DNA of 64,000 nucleotides from FLUQ01 sp031550605 (GTDB lineage Bacteria > Desulfobacterota > Desulfovibrionia > Desulfovibrionales > Desulfovibrionaceae), in the NCBI GenBank assembly GCA_031550605.1, contig JAVBOK010000018.1, positions 28,598-92,597 of the forward strand, written 5' to 3'. The position numbers and the translations under genes were made by a program. Below, piece by piece: positions 1 through 7,968 of this stretch (position 1 is the first letter of the stretch; every line of letters begins with the position of its first letter). A model generated the notes under the pieces. It ran no database searches, was not told the origin of the DNA, and worked only from the letters and a program-made list of their open reading frames with translations.

Positions 1-973
1 GCATGGTGCCGCGGTCGTCTTTCGCCTTGTCGCCGGAAGCGTACCAGGCCAGCAGGCTGGTGGTGCCCCAGGAGAACTTGTAGCCGGCCTGCAGGGCCGC
101 ATAGTAGCCCCAGGTGTCGCTGTCGGAGTCGCCGGTTTCCAGGCCGCCCATCATGGCGTCCATCTTCACGAAGAAAGGATCGATAATGGGCAGTTCAAAG
201 GTCGTGCCGAACCACCAGCCGTAGGTCTGGCTGTCAACATTGCCCCAGTTGCGCATACCGCGGCCGCGGCCGTTGCCGGTGCTGTTGCCGGCGCCCTGCA
301 CGGTCATGTCGCCGTTGTTCTGGGTGGTGTAGTAGGTGCTGTCCTTGCCGATCATGGCGAACATGCCCCAGGGGGTCAGACGCACGGCCTGGGTCTTGAC
401 GGGCAGCATGAAGCCGAACATGTCCATTTCGTCGTTCAGGTTAGTGGAGCCTTCGCCTTGAGAGATGTCGTACGGACGAGCCCAGAACACGGTCAGGCCG
501 ACTTCGGGGGTGAACTGGGTGGACACGGTCACGCCGGCCACGTCAGCGTCCATAACCGGGTTGCCGGCCACGACCCAGGGCAGACGCAGGCCCTGCACGC
601 CTTGGCGGGTCTTGATCTGGGTGCCGGGAAGGGTCCAGTCAAGATACGCGTGCTTCACTTTGATCATGCTGGTGTTGTCGGCATCCAGACGGCCGCCGTC
701 ACGGCCGTACTGCAGGTCGCCGATTTCGAAGTTCAACAGCGCGCTCAGGGTTTCAGAGGCGATGAAGCTGATCTGGGTGCGCAGACGCATGCGGAACATG
801 GTGTTGTCGTAATGCGCGCCGTCGCTGCGGCTGGCTTTGTACATGCTGTAGTTTTCGTAATAGCCGTAGCTCCACTGCCACTGGCCGTTCACTTTCACGT
901 CGATGGCGGCGGCGGTGCCCAGGGAGCCCAGGATAAAGCCGGCGGCCATGATCAGCGTGATCAGTTTTTTCAT
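1..973 (-). CDS. Outer membrane homotrimeric porin, Desulfovibrio type (partial)
   Basis: The gene reads leftward from an ATG at 973, preceded at good spacing by AAGGAAAGG, and runs off the left edge, so the C-terminus is missing. A Sec signal peptide (MKKLITLIMAAGFILG...) ends near residue 22. The mature part alternates aromatic and charged residues in the way of a beta-barrel (VKVNGQWQWSYGYYEN, MRLRTQISF, VFWARPYD). This matches the abundant trimeric porins of Desulfovibrio, which allow small solutes through the outer membrane; that identification is by pattern recognition. No neighbouring gene is co-transcribed on this side. Confidence 0.85.
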   Translation of the reverse strand, partial: MKKLITLIMAAGFILGSLGTAAAIDVKVNGQWQWSYGYYENYSMYKASRSDGAHYDNTMFRMRLRTQISFIASETLSALLNFEIGDLQYGRDGGRLDADNTSMIKVKHAYLDWTLPGTQIKTRQGVQGLRLPWVVAGNPVMDADVAGVTVSTQFTPEVGLTVFWARPYDISQGEGSTNLNDEMDMFGFMLPVKTQAVRLTPWGMFAMIGKDSTYYTTQNNGDMTVQGAGNSTGNGRGRGMRNWGNVDSQTYGWWFGTTFELPIIDPFFVKMDAMMGGLETGDSDSDTWGYYAALQAGYKFSWGTTSLLAWYASGDKAKDDRGTM

Positions 974-1344
974 GGTTTCTTCCTTTCCTTTTGCGAAATT
1001 TGTAAATGCATTGCCTCTGCGGACGTTTCGGGGCCGCCCTTTACAGGCCGGCTTACTTGGCGATGTAGCCGCGTCAAAATTTTCTGTCAATGTAAAGTTC
1101 AAATATTTTCACGCCCCCAAACGATGTTTCCCCATATTTAGCTAATTTATTTATTTTTTTTCTGAAAGCAACCCGGATCATTTTTCGCGCTCCGGCATTC
1201 CGGGTAAAAATTTTTCTACCCATGTGATCGGCCTTATTTTCTTTTTTAGCACTTGCCTAAAACCATCTTCTATTGGTAAAGCCAAAAATAGCGAAAACCC
1301 CTTGCCCGGTCTTCGCCACAACCTATCGTACCGGGGGTTCTGTC
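974..1344. other. Divergent intergenic region between porin and oxidase operon
   Basis: The 371 bases separate the leftward porin from the rightward cytochrome c553 gene, so promoters for both must lie here. The stretch 1080-1180 is strongly AT-rich compared with its surroundings. A small inverted repeat (GGGTAAAAA and TTTTTCTACCC) lies at 1202-1221 and could be an operator or a short hairpin. No coding region is credible. Confidence 0.6.
1062..1090 (-). promoter_or_regulatory. Possible sigma-70 promoter of the porin
   Basis: On the minus strand a perfect TTGACA (1090-1085) is followed after 17 bases by TACATC (1067-1062), a weak -10 match. The position would give a 5' leader of about 85 bases. 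The -35 is convincing and the -10 is not. Confidence 0.35.
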
Positions 1345-1644
1345 ATGCAACGCATTTTCCGCGCCGCCGCTGTTTCCTTCTTTTTGCTGTTCGCTTTCGC
1401 CGCCGTCTGTTTTTCCGCCGACGCCGCCGCCCTGTACCAGCGCTGCGTCGGCTGCCACGGGGCCGACGGGTCCAAGCCGCCCCACGTGGTCAAAGGCCAG
1501 AGCGCCGACGCCCTGCTGGCCAAGATGAAAGGGTACGCCGACGGCACCTACGGCGGCGCCCAGAAAGGCCTGATGGCCAACCTGGTCAAGAACCTTTCCC
1601 CGGAAGACATGAAAGTTCTGGCCGGCCACATGGCCAAGTTCTAA
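1345..1644 (+). CDS. cyf: Cytochrome c553, periplasmic electron carrier
   Basis: This 99-residue protein has a signal peptide (about residues 1-26), then the heme-binding CVGCH motif and a downstream Met as sixth ligand (MKGYADGTYGG...). It closely resembles Desulfovibrio cytochrome c553, including the GCHGADGSK and KMKGYADG segments. It is a periplasmic monoheme carrier. It lies first in the terminal oxidase operon, 27 bases before the SCO gene, so it is the likely electron donor to the oxidase. The ATG at 1345 was chosen because it gives a proper signal peptide; the upstream in-frame ATG at 1273 would add a nonsensical leader. Confidence 0.93.
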   Translation: MQRIFRAAAVSFFLLFAFAAVCFSADAAALYQRCVGCHGADGSKPPHVVKGQSADALLAKMKGYADGTYGGAQKGLMANLVKNLSPEDMKVLAGHMAKF

Positions 1645-1671
1645 GCCGCCGCCACGCCGCAGGGTACACGG

Positions 1672-2721
1672 ATGCGTATGGTGCGCCGTTTCGCAGGCAT
1701 GCTGCTGGCTTTCTCGCTGGCCTTTTCCGGCCCGCCGGGCGCGGTCCCGGCGGCCGCCGGAGCGGATTCCGCAATCCCTCCGGGGGGGCTTGCGGAGCAA
1801 GCCGGCCCGCCAGGGTCCTGGAGCGACAAGGCCGCGTTTGCCGGGCACGGATCGGCGAACGTGGCTGCGTCCGCCGGAGCGGAAGCGGCCATTCCCGTCC
1901 TGCCCGGACCGGGGATCGCGACCCCGGAACTGGCCCGCCGCGCGGCGGAGAAATCCGCCACGGTCAAGTCCCTGCCCAAGGAGCAGCTTGACTATTACGC
2001 CGGGGTGGATGAACGCCTGGGGCAGGTGGTTCCCCGGGGCATCACCGTCCGGGACGAGGACGGCAGGACCCGCGATTTCGCCGAGTTTCTGGACAAGCCC
2101 GCGCTGCTGGCGCCGGTGTATTTTTCCTGCCCGGCCACCTGCCATCTGCTGCTCGGCACCCTGGCCGGCACCCTGCCCCGCATGGTGGAGCGCGACAAGG
2201 ACGGGAAGATCACCGGCGGGCTTCTGCCCGGCCGCGATTACCGCGTCCTGTCCGTCAGCTTCGACGAAACCGACACCCCGCAACTGGCCAGCCGCCGCAA
2301 AAACAACTTCCTTGCCGCCCTGGATTTCGCCTATCCGCCCGACGGCTGGCGTTTTCTGACCGCGGACAGGGAATCCATCCGCGCCCTGATGCACGCCGTG
2401 GGTTTCCGTTTCAAGCGCGAAGGCCGCGATTTCATCCACCCCTCGGTGATGATGGCCCTTGCGCCGGGCGGCAAGGTCACCCGGTATCTGTACGGGCAGA
2501 GCTTCATGCCTTTCGACCTGACCATGGCCGTCAGCGAGGCGGAACAGGGCCTCATCGGCCTGTCCGTCAAGCGCATGGTCAGCTATTGCTTCACCTATGA
2601 CCCGGCCAGCCGCAAGTACGTGTTCAACTTCGTGCGCGTGGCCGGCATCTGCATTCTGGGCGGGGCCGGACTCTTCTTTCTGGCCCTGGTGCTTGCCCCG
2701 CGCCGGAAGAAAAAAACGTGA
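1672..2721 (+). CDS. SCO1/SenC-family copper chaperone for oxidase CuA assembly
   Basis: A 349-residue protein with an N-terminal signal sequence, a low-complexity Ala/Pro segment (about 25-90), then a thioredoxin-like SCO domain. The metal-binding motif is seen as FSCPATCHLL (CxxxC), and the third ligand is probably the His in the later GFRFKREGRDFIHPS segment. The C-terminus has one membrane helix (VAGICILGGAGLFFLALVL) followed by a basic tail, so the protein is probably membrane-tethered. SCO proteins deliver copper to the CuA site of subunit II. It lies between cytochrome c553 and subunit I. The long Ala-rich insert before the domain is unusual. Confidence 0.9.
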   Translation: MRMVRRFAGMLLAFSLAFSGPPGAVPAAAGADSAIPPGGLAEQAGPPGSWSDKAAFAGHGSANVAASAGAEAAIPVLPGPGIATPELARRAAEKSATVKSLPKEQLDYYAGVDERLGQVVPRGITVRDEDGRTRDFAEFLDKPALLAPVYFSCPATCHLLLGTLAGTLPRMVERDKDGKITGGLLPGRDYRVLSVSFDETDTPQLASRRKNNFLAALDFAYPPDGWRFLTADRESIRALMHAVGFRFKREGRDFIHPSVMMALAPGGKVTRYLYGQSFMPFDLTMAVSEAEQGLIGLSVKRMVSYCFTYDPASRKYVFNFVRVAGICILGGAGLFFLALVLAPRRKKKT

Positions 2722-2753
2722 CCAAAGGGGCGCGGCCCCTTGGCAAGGGGTTC

Positions 2754-2770
2754 GGGGGACAGGATCCCCC
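2754..2770. repeat. Short palindromic repeat GGGGGACAGGATCCCCC
   Basis: A 17-base imperfect palindrome lies between the SCO stop and the ribosome-binding site of subunit I, next to another GC-rich inverted repeat (GGGGCGCGGCCCC, 2727-2739). A near-identical copy, GGGGGACAGCATCCCCC, is at 36404-36420. These look like dispersed intergenic hairpins that can fine-tune expression inside an operon. Confidence 0.5.
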
Positions 2771-2792
2771 GGCCGCCGGAGGCATAGCGCGT

Positions 2793-4403
2793 ATGACGAC
2801 GGACAGCTTTCTCAAGCCGAAACCGGGAACGGCCGGGGGCCTCGCCTCCTGGCTGTTCACCACGGACCACAAGCGCATCGGGATCCTGTACCTGTACTGC
2901 ATCCTGGGCATGTTCCTGGTGGGGCTGCTGCTGGGGTTCTGCATCCGGCTGCAGCTGATGACGCCGGAATCGGGCTTCATGCAGCCCAGAACGTACAACG
3001 CGCTGTTCACGGTGCACGGCGTGGTCATGATTTTCCTGGTGGTGATCCCCAGCATCCCGGCGGCCTTCGGCAACATTTTTCTGCCCATCCAGATCGGGGC
3101 GGAGGATGTGGCCTTTCCGCGCCTGAACATTTTTTCCTGGTGGCTGTACGCCATCGGGGCGGTACTGGCCGCCGTGGCCATTTTCACGGGCAGCGGCGCG
3201 CCGGACACGGGCTGGACCTTTTACGTGCCCTTCAGCCGGGTGACCACCACCAACGTCAGCCTGGCGGTGTTCGCGGTCTTTATTCTGGGCTTTTCCTCCA
3301 TCCTGACCGGGTTGAACTTCATCACCTCCATCCACCGCCTGCGCGCGCCGGGCATGACCTGGACGAAGCTGCCGCTGTTCTGCTGGTCCCTGTACGCCAC
3401 GGGCTGGATCCAGGTGCTGGCCACCCCGGTGCTGGCCATCACCCTGCTGCTGATCATGGCCGAACGCATGTTGGGGGTGGGGCTGTTCGATCCCTCGCGC
3501 GGGGGCGATCCCATCCTGTACCAGCATCTGTTCTGGCTGTATTCGCACCCGGCGGTGTACGTCATGATCCTGCCGGCCATGGGGGTCATTTCCGAGATCC
3601 TGCCGGTGTTCGCGCGCAAATCCATTTTCGGGTACAAGATGATCGCCTTTTCCAGCCTGGCCATCGCCTTTGCGGGGTCCCTGGTCTGGGCCCACCACAT
3701 GTTCGTTTCCGGCATGAGCGATACCGCCGTGCTGGTCTTTTCCTTTCTGACCTTCGTGGTGGCCATCCCTTCGGCCATCAAGGTTTTCAACTGGGTGGCC
3801 ACGCTGTACAAGGGCAGCATCCGCCTGGAGCCGCCGCTGTGGTTCGCCCTGGCCTTTCTGTTTCTGTTCTCCATCGGCGGCCTGACCGGGCTGGTGGTGG
3901 GCGCGGCGGGCACGGACGTGCATGTGCACGACACCTACTTCGTGGTCGCGCATTTTCATTACGTGATTTTCGGCGGCCTGGGTTTCGCCCTGTTCGGGGC
4001 CATGCACTACTGGTTTCCCAAGATATACGGCCGGATGTATGACAAGCGCGGCGCCAACCTGTCCTGCCTTCTGGCTTTCATCGGTTTCAACCTGCTGTAC
4101 TTCCCCATGTTCATCGCGGGGATGGAAGGCATGCCCCGGCGCTATTACACGTATCCGGCCAAGTACGCCGCAACGCAGATGATTTCCACCGTGGGGTCAT
4201 GGATACTGGCCGCCGCCATGCTGTATATGTTCTGGAACCTGATCCGGAGCATGCGCGGCGGGCCGGCCGCGGGCGGCAACCCCTGGGGCGGCGCCACCCT
4301 GGAATGGACCATCCCGTCCCCGCCGCCGCACCACAATTTCCCGTCCGAGCCGGTGGATATCCGCTCGCCCTATGACTACAGGGGGATAGAACCCGATGCG
4401 TGA
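2793..4403 (+). CDS. Cytochrome c oxidase subunit I, A2-type heme-copper oxidase
   Basis: The 536-residue catalytic subunit has about 12 membrane helices. The CuB and heme ligands are visible: LYSHPAVYV with the cross-linked His-Tyr pair, WAHHMFVSGM, and the C-terminal HVHDTYFVVAHFHYV. The LYSHP sequence replaces the GHPEV of A1 enzymes, so the D-channel glutamate is absent and a Tyr-Ser pair takes its place; this defines the A2 group. It reduces oxygen to water in the inner membrane. The start at 2793 was chosen because GGAGG lies 10 bases upstream; the in-frame ATG at 2718 overlaps the SCO stop and would add an implausible leader. Confidence 0.95.
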   Translation: MTTDSFLKPKPGTAGGLASWLFTTDHKRIGILYLYCILGMFLVGLLLGFCIRLQLMTPESGFMQPRTYNALFTVHGVVMIFLVVIPSIPAAFGNIFLPIQIGAEDVAFPRLNIFSWWLYAIGAVLAAVAIFTGSGAPDTGWTFYVPFSRVTTTNVSLAVFAVFILGFSSILTGLNFITSIHRLRAPGMTWTKLPLFCWSLYATGWIQVLATPVLAITLLLIMAERMLGVGLFDPSRGGDPILYQHLFWLYSHPAVYVMILPAMGVISEILPVFARKSIFGYKMIAFSSLAIAFAGSLVWAHHMFVSGMSDTAVLVFSFLTFVVAIPSAIKVFNWVATLYKGSIRLEPPLWFALAFLFLFSIGGLTGLVVGAAGTDVHVHDTYFVVAHFHYVIFGGLGFALFGAMHYWFPKIYGRMYDKRGANLSCLLAFIGFNLLYFPMFIAGMEGMPRRYYTYPAKYAATQMISTVGSWILAAAMLYMFWNLIRSMRGGPAAGGNPWGGATLEWTIPSPPPHHNFPSEPVDIRSPYDYRGIEPDA

Positions 4404-5040
4404 GAACAGGGACCATCAGGCCGTCGAATACGTCCGGCCCCAAAGTCTGGAAAACGGGGAGGACGAAACCGCCCGCATCGGCATGTGGTTGTTCCTGTTC
4501 ACGGAAGTGCTGCTGTTCGGCGGGCTGTTTCTGCTTTTTGCCGTGTACCTGCACCGCTATCCCGCCGAATTCCACCAGGGGGGGCTGTATCTGGACCGCC
4601 TCCACGGCGCGGTCAATACAGTGGTGCTGATCACCAGCAGCTTCACCGTCGCCCTTGCGGTTTCGGCCCTGCAGTCGGGCAAAAGCGGCCGCGCGACAAG
4701 ATGTCTGGACTGCACCGTGGCGCTGGCCCTGACCTTTCTGGTCATCAAGTATTTCGAATGGAGCGCGAAAATCCACCACGGCATTTACCCGCAGGGGCCG
4801 GAACTGCTGAAACTGCCCCTGGGCGAAATGATCTTTTTCAACCTGTACTATCTGATGACCGGCCTGCACGCGGCGCACGTGGTCATCGGTTCCGGGATCA
4901 TCCTGTTCGCGCGGCGCAGGATCAAAACCGGGGCGGTGACGGAAAAGAACCCGTCCCTGCTGGAAAACACGGGCCTGTACTGGCACCTGGTGGACCTGGT
5001 CTGGATTTACCTGTTCCCGCTTTTTTACCTGGCGGTGTGA
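4396..5040 (+). CDS. Cytochrome c oxidase subunit III
   Basis: A 214-residue membrane protein overlapping the end of subunit I by 8 bases, which indicates translational coupling. It has five hydrophobic segments and conserved features of the COX3 family (TARIGMWLFLFTEVLLFGG near the N-terminus, GLHAAHVVIG, YWHLVDLVWIYLFPLFYL at the end). The length matches the short, five-helix bacterial form. Subunit III supports stable turnover of the catalytic subunit. No oddities were seen. Confidence 0.93.
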   Translation: MRENRDHQAVEYVRPQSLENGEDETARIGMWLFLFTEVLLFGGLFLLFAVYLHRYPAEFHQGGLYLDRLHGAVNTVVLITSSFTVALAVSALQSGKSGRATRCLDCTVALALTFLVIKYFEWSAKIHHGIYPQGPELLKLPLGEMIFFNLYYLMTGLHAAHVVIGSGIILFARRRIKTGAVTEKNPSLLENTGLYWHLVDLVWIYLFPLFYLAV

Positions 5041-5043
5041 CCC

Positions 5044-5328
5044 ATGAACCACGACAACAGCCATATCGTCCCGCCGCATCTGTACGCGCTGGTGTATTTC
5101 GCGCTGCTGGCCCTGACCGCCCTGACCGTGGCCGTCGCGTACATGCATTTCATCTTTTTCCACGTGGTGGTGGCCCTGACGGTGGCGACGGCCAAAGCGG
5201 CCCTGGTGATGCTCTATTTCATGCACCTGCGCTGGGCGAGCAAAACCGTTATCGCCATGGTGCTGACCATGACCGTGATTCTGGCCATCATCATCGGGTT
5301 CACTTTTTTCGACGTGGCATACCGGTGA
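5044..5328 (+). CDS. Cytochrome c oxidase subunit IV, prokaryotic type
   Basis: This is a 94-residue protein with three hydrophobic helices, starting 3 bases after the subunit III stop. The pattern (ALTVAVAYMHFIFFHVVVAL, KAALVMLYFMHLRWASK) fits the small COX4_pro family found in caa3 and related quinol or cytochrome c oxidases. It is an accessory membrane subunit of the complex. The assignment rests on size, helix pattern and position. Confidence 0.85.
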   Translation: MNHDNSHIVPPHLYALVYFALLALTALTVAVAYMHFIFFHVVVALTVATAKAALVMLYFMHLRWASKTVIAMVLTMTVILAIIIGFTFFDVAYR

Positions 5329-5384
5329 TCTGACGAAAGCGGGGCGCCGCCCCATCCCGCAACAGGGGAAAATGGAACACGCAT

Positions 5385-6476
5385 ATGTACCTGGAATCCC
5401 TTTCTCCCGTGCAAAAGGTCGATTTCGCCTTTTATCTGATCTTCGGCTTTTCCGCCGTGATGCTGCTGGGCCTGACCTGCACCGCCGCGTATTTCGTCTG
5501 GCGCTACCGCGCGAGCCGCCATCCGCGGGCGGAAGACATCAGGGGCAACATCGTTGCGGAAGTCATCTGGACCCTGATCCCCAGCCTGATGGTCCTCGGC
5601 CTGTTCCATTACGGCTGGGTGGGATTTCGCGCCCTGCGCGACGCGCCCGCCGACGCCATCCCCGTAACGGTCACGGCCCGCATGTGGTCCTGGAGCTTCA
5701 CCTACCCCAACGGCAAGCACAGCAACGTGCTGGTGGCGCCGGCGGACAGGCCGGTGAAGCTGATCATGACCAGCCGCGACGTGATCCACAGCTTTTTCGC
5801 GCCCGCGTTCCGCATCAAGATGGACACGGTGCCGGGCATGCAGACCTACGCCTGGTTCAAGGCCGCGCGCGCCGGCGACTATGACGTGTTCTGCGCCGAA
5901 TACTGCGGCGACAAGCACGCGGACATGCTCGCCACCATCCGGGTGGTGGACGAGGCCGAATACGCGACATGGCTGAACAGGCCGGAAGAAGCCGCCGGCG
6001 CGGAAGCGGGCAAACAGCTTATGGACGCCCAGGGCTGCTTCGCCTGCCATTCCGTGGACGGCGGACCCGGCGTGGGCCCCACCTTCAAGGGCGCCTGGAA
6101 CCATGCCGTCACCGTGCACGAGAGCGGCGTGAAGAAGCGGATCAGGGCCGACGACGCCTATATGCGCGAATCCGTCACCCATCCGGAAAAAAAGATCGCC
6201 GACGGGTACGACAACACCATGCCGCCCTATCCTGACCTTACCAAGAACCAGTTGGACAGCATGATGGAATTTTTGCGGTCCCTGGCGGAAAGCGGCGGCA
6301 ACGGCGCGGCGGCGGAAAACGCCCCTCCCGCCGGGGGACCCTCCCCGGACGCGGCGGGCACGCCCTCCGCGGAAACCGCGCCCCGGACCGCGCCGGAAAA
6401 CGCCCCCGCGCGGGAAACGGAATCTCCCGCCAAAGCGGCCCCCGGCACACCCCCGACGCAGGCTGGGAAGCCGTGA
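5385..6476 (+). CDS. Cytochrome c oxidase subunit II with fused cytochrome c domain
   Basis: The 363-residue subunit has two N-terminal membrane helices (about 15-40 and 55-80) and a periplasmic CuA domain whose ligands are visible (DVIHSFF and CAEYCGDKHADM). A C-terminal cytochrome c domain carries a single heme motif, CFACH (about residue 215). The last 65 residues are a Pro/Ala/Glu-rich tail. This is the caa3-like arrangement, in which cytochrome c553 can hand electrons to the fused heme and then to CuA. It is unusual that subunit II comes last of the structural genes, but the same order is known from Desulfovibrio. Confidence 0.93.
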   Translation: MYLESLSPVQKVDFAFYLIFGFSAVMLLGLTCTAAYFVWRYRASRHPRAEDIRGNIVAEVIWTLIPSLMVLGLFHYGWVGFRALRDAPADAIPVTVTARMWSWSFTYPNGKHSNVLVAPADRPVKLIMTSRDVIHSFFAPAFRIKMDTVPGMQTYAWFKAARAGDYDVFCAEYCGDKHADMLATIRVVDEAEYATWLNRPEEAAGAEAGKQLMDAQGCFACHSVDGGPGVGPTFKGAWNHAVTVHESGVKKRIRADDAYMRESVTHPEKKIADGYDNTMPPYPDLTKNQLDSMMEFLRSLAESGGNGAAAENAPPAGGPSPDAAGTPSAETAPRTAPENAPARETESPAKAAPGTPPTQAGKP

Positions 6477-7180
6477 ACGCCCTGCGCGATGCGGTTTCCC
6501 TGCTGCGCCTGCCCGTGGCCTGCATGGTGGCGGCGGCGGCGGCCTTCGGCTATCTGCTGGTCCGGCCCGTTTTCACGCCCGAACTGTCCTGGCTTATGCC
6601 GGGGTCCGCCCTGCTGGCGGGGGCCTGTTCCGCGCTGAACCAGGTGCAGGAGCAGGACAGCGACGCGCTGCTGCCCCGCACCAGAAACCGCCCCCTGCCG
6701 GCGGGCCGCATGACGGCCGCCACGGCCCTGGCCATCGGCGCGGCCGCCTTCTCCGCCGCCTGCCTGTGCCTGCACCGGGCCGCCGGGCCGGGCATGATCG
6801 TCTGGGCCTGCGCCATCGCCCTGGCCTACAACGGCCTGTATACCCCCCTCAAGCGGCTGAGCGGCCTGGCTCTGCTGCCCGGCGCCCTGGCGGGGGCCAC
6901 GCCCCCGGTTCTGGGCTGGGTCGCGGCCGGGGGCAATCCCCTGGACCCGTCCGCGCTGGCGGTATACAGCGCGTATGTGCTCTGGCAGGTGCCGCATTTC
7001 CGGCTGCGCGTGGAAAAGGACAAGGCCGCGTATGCGGCGGCCGGCCTTCCCCTGCCGGCGGCCTTTTCCGGGCCGCCGTGCGAGCGGCTGCGCGGCCTGA
7101 TGCTGTCGCCCGAAGTCGTCGACGGCGGCATGGCCCTGGGCATGACGTTGATTCTGGCGGACAGGATGCTTTTCCTGTAA
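6473..7180 (+). CDS. ctaB: Protoheme IX farnesyltransferase-like (heme O synthase), UbiA family
   Basis: The GTG start at 6473 overlaps the subunit II stop by 4 bases (GTGA). The 235-residue membrane protein carries the prenyltransferase signature NQVQEQDSDALLPRTRNRPL and the second conserved segment YNGLYTPLKR. It should convert heme B to heme O for the oxidase. It is shorter than the usual 280-300 residues, mostly at the C-terminus, so some late helices are missing. No heme A synthase (CtaA) is present in the window, so the oxidase is more likely to carry heme O or B than heme A. Confidence 0.85.
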   Translation: MNALRDAVSLLRLPVACMVAAAAAFGYLLVRPVFTPELSWLMPGSALLAGACSALNQVQEQDSDALLPRTRNRPLPAGRMTAATALAIGAAAFSAACLCLHRAAGPGMIVWACAIALAYNGLYTPLKRLSGLALLPGALAGATPPVLGWVAAGGNPLDPSALAVYSAYVLWQVPHFRLRVEKDKAAYAAAGLPLPAAFSGPPCERLRGLMLSPEVVDGGMALGMTLILADRMLFL

Positions 7181-7199
7181 GTTCCGGTTCGGAGGCTCC

Positions 7200-7619
7200 A
7201 TGCTGATATACTGGCTGCATCCCGTCTGGCAGGTCCTCGCCACGTTGCTGGCGGCATACGCGCTGTTCCTGGCCCTGCCCCGGATCGTCGCGGTGCATTT
7301 CGGCCAGCGCCGCCTGTTCAACTGGAAGGGGCACGTGCGCTCGGGCAGATGGGCCGTGCTGCTGTGGGTGGCGGGCACGGCCGTGGGCATTCTGGTGGCC
7401 CGTCTGGAATGGCAGGCCTTTTTCATCACCGGCGACCACGCCTGGGTCGGCCTGGCCATGGTCGTCCTCGCCCTGTTCGGCTACGCCACGGGACGGCACA
7501 TGGACAGGGCCAAAACCCACCGCGTCTGGCTGCCGGCCCTGCACGGCCTGAACAATGCGGCCCTGATTGTTCTTGCCCTGTGGCAGACCTGCACCGGCTG
7601 GGCGTTTTTGCCGTACTGA
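7200..7619 (+). CDS. Small four-helix membrane protein at the end of the oxidase operon
   Basis: A 139-residue protein 19 bases after ctaB with a clear ribosome-binding site (GGAGG). It has four hydrophobic segments and regularly placed histidines (WLHPVWQ, KGHVRSG, GDHAWVG, ALHGLNN), a layout resembling b561-like or DUF4079-like heme-binding membrane proteins. I cannot name a function. Its position suggests a role in the assembly or electron supply of the oxidase. The call is uncertain beyond being a real membrane protein. Confidence 0.7.
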   Translation: MLIYWLHPVWQVLATLLAAYALFLALPRIVAVHFGQRRLFNWKGHVRSGRWAVLLWVAGTAVGILVARLEWQAFFITGDHAWVGLAMVVLALFGYATGRHMDRAKTHRVWLPALHGLNNAALIVLALWQTCTGWAFLPY

Positions 7620-7628
7620 GCATTTTCG

Positions 7629-7890
7629 GAATGAAAACGCTCCGGCGGACGCACAGCGCGGCGCAACGGCCCCGTAAAGGAGCGCGCCGCGCATTCGGGA
7701 CAGGCCGGAGCGGCTTGTCCGCGGGCTGCCGACAAATCCCGCACAGCCGGGGCGTGCACCGGCCCGCTCACTCCGGCGCGTGCCGACGGCAATGAATGCC
7801 GCCCGCGCGGCAGCCTGTTGCCCGAAAGGATTTCGCCCCATCGGAAAAGGGTGTTTCGTCTTTTTCAAAACGGGTGCGGCGGAAATCTCA
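7629..7890 (+). repeat. Composite intergenic repeat: family A element interrupted by a family B element
   Basis: This 349-base gene-free gap (7620-7968) is almost entirely repeat. Family A runs from GAAAACGCTCCGGCGGACGC (about 7631) to GTGTTTCGTCTTTTTC (about 7866), and its parts match, in reverse, the sequence at 27190-27378. Inside it (about 7731-7840) lies a family B element with the landmark GGCAATGAATGCCGCC (7788-7803) and the arm TTGCCCGAAAGGATTT. The nested arrangement suggests family B inserted into family A. No coding region is credible here. Confidence 0.6.
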
Positions 7891-7968
7891 AGGATAATCC
7901 GTTCCGACGGCTGTTCACCCGTTGGAAAAATCCGGCTGTTCCGCAACCATTCCCGCAAAGGAGCGTGT

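Noticed and set aside
2718..2792. Longer N-terminus of oxidase subunit I
   Set aside because: The extra 25 residues come from a palindromic repeat. A good ribosome-binding site precedes 2793.
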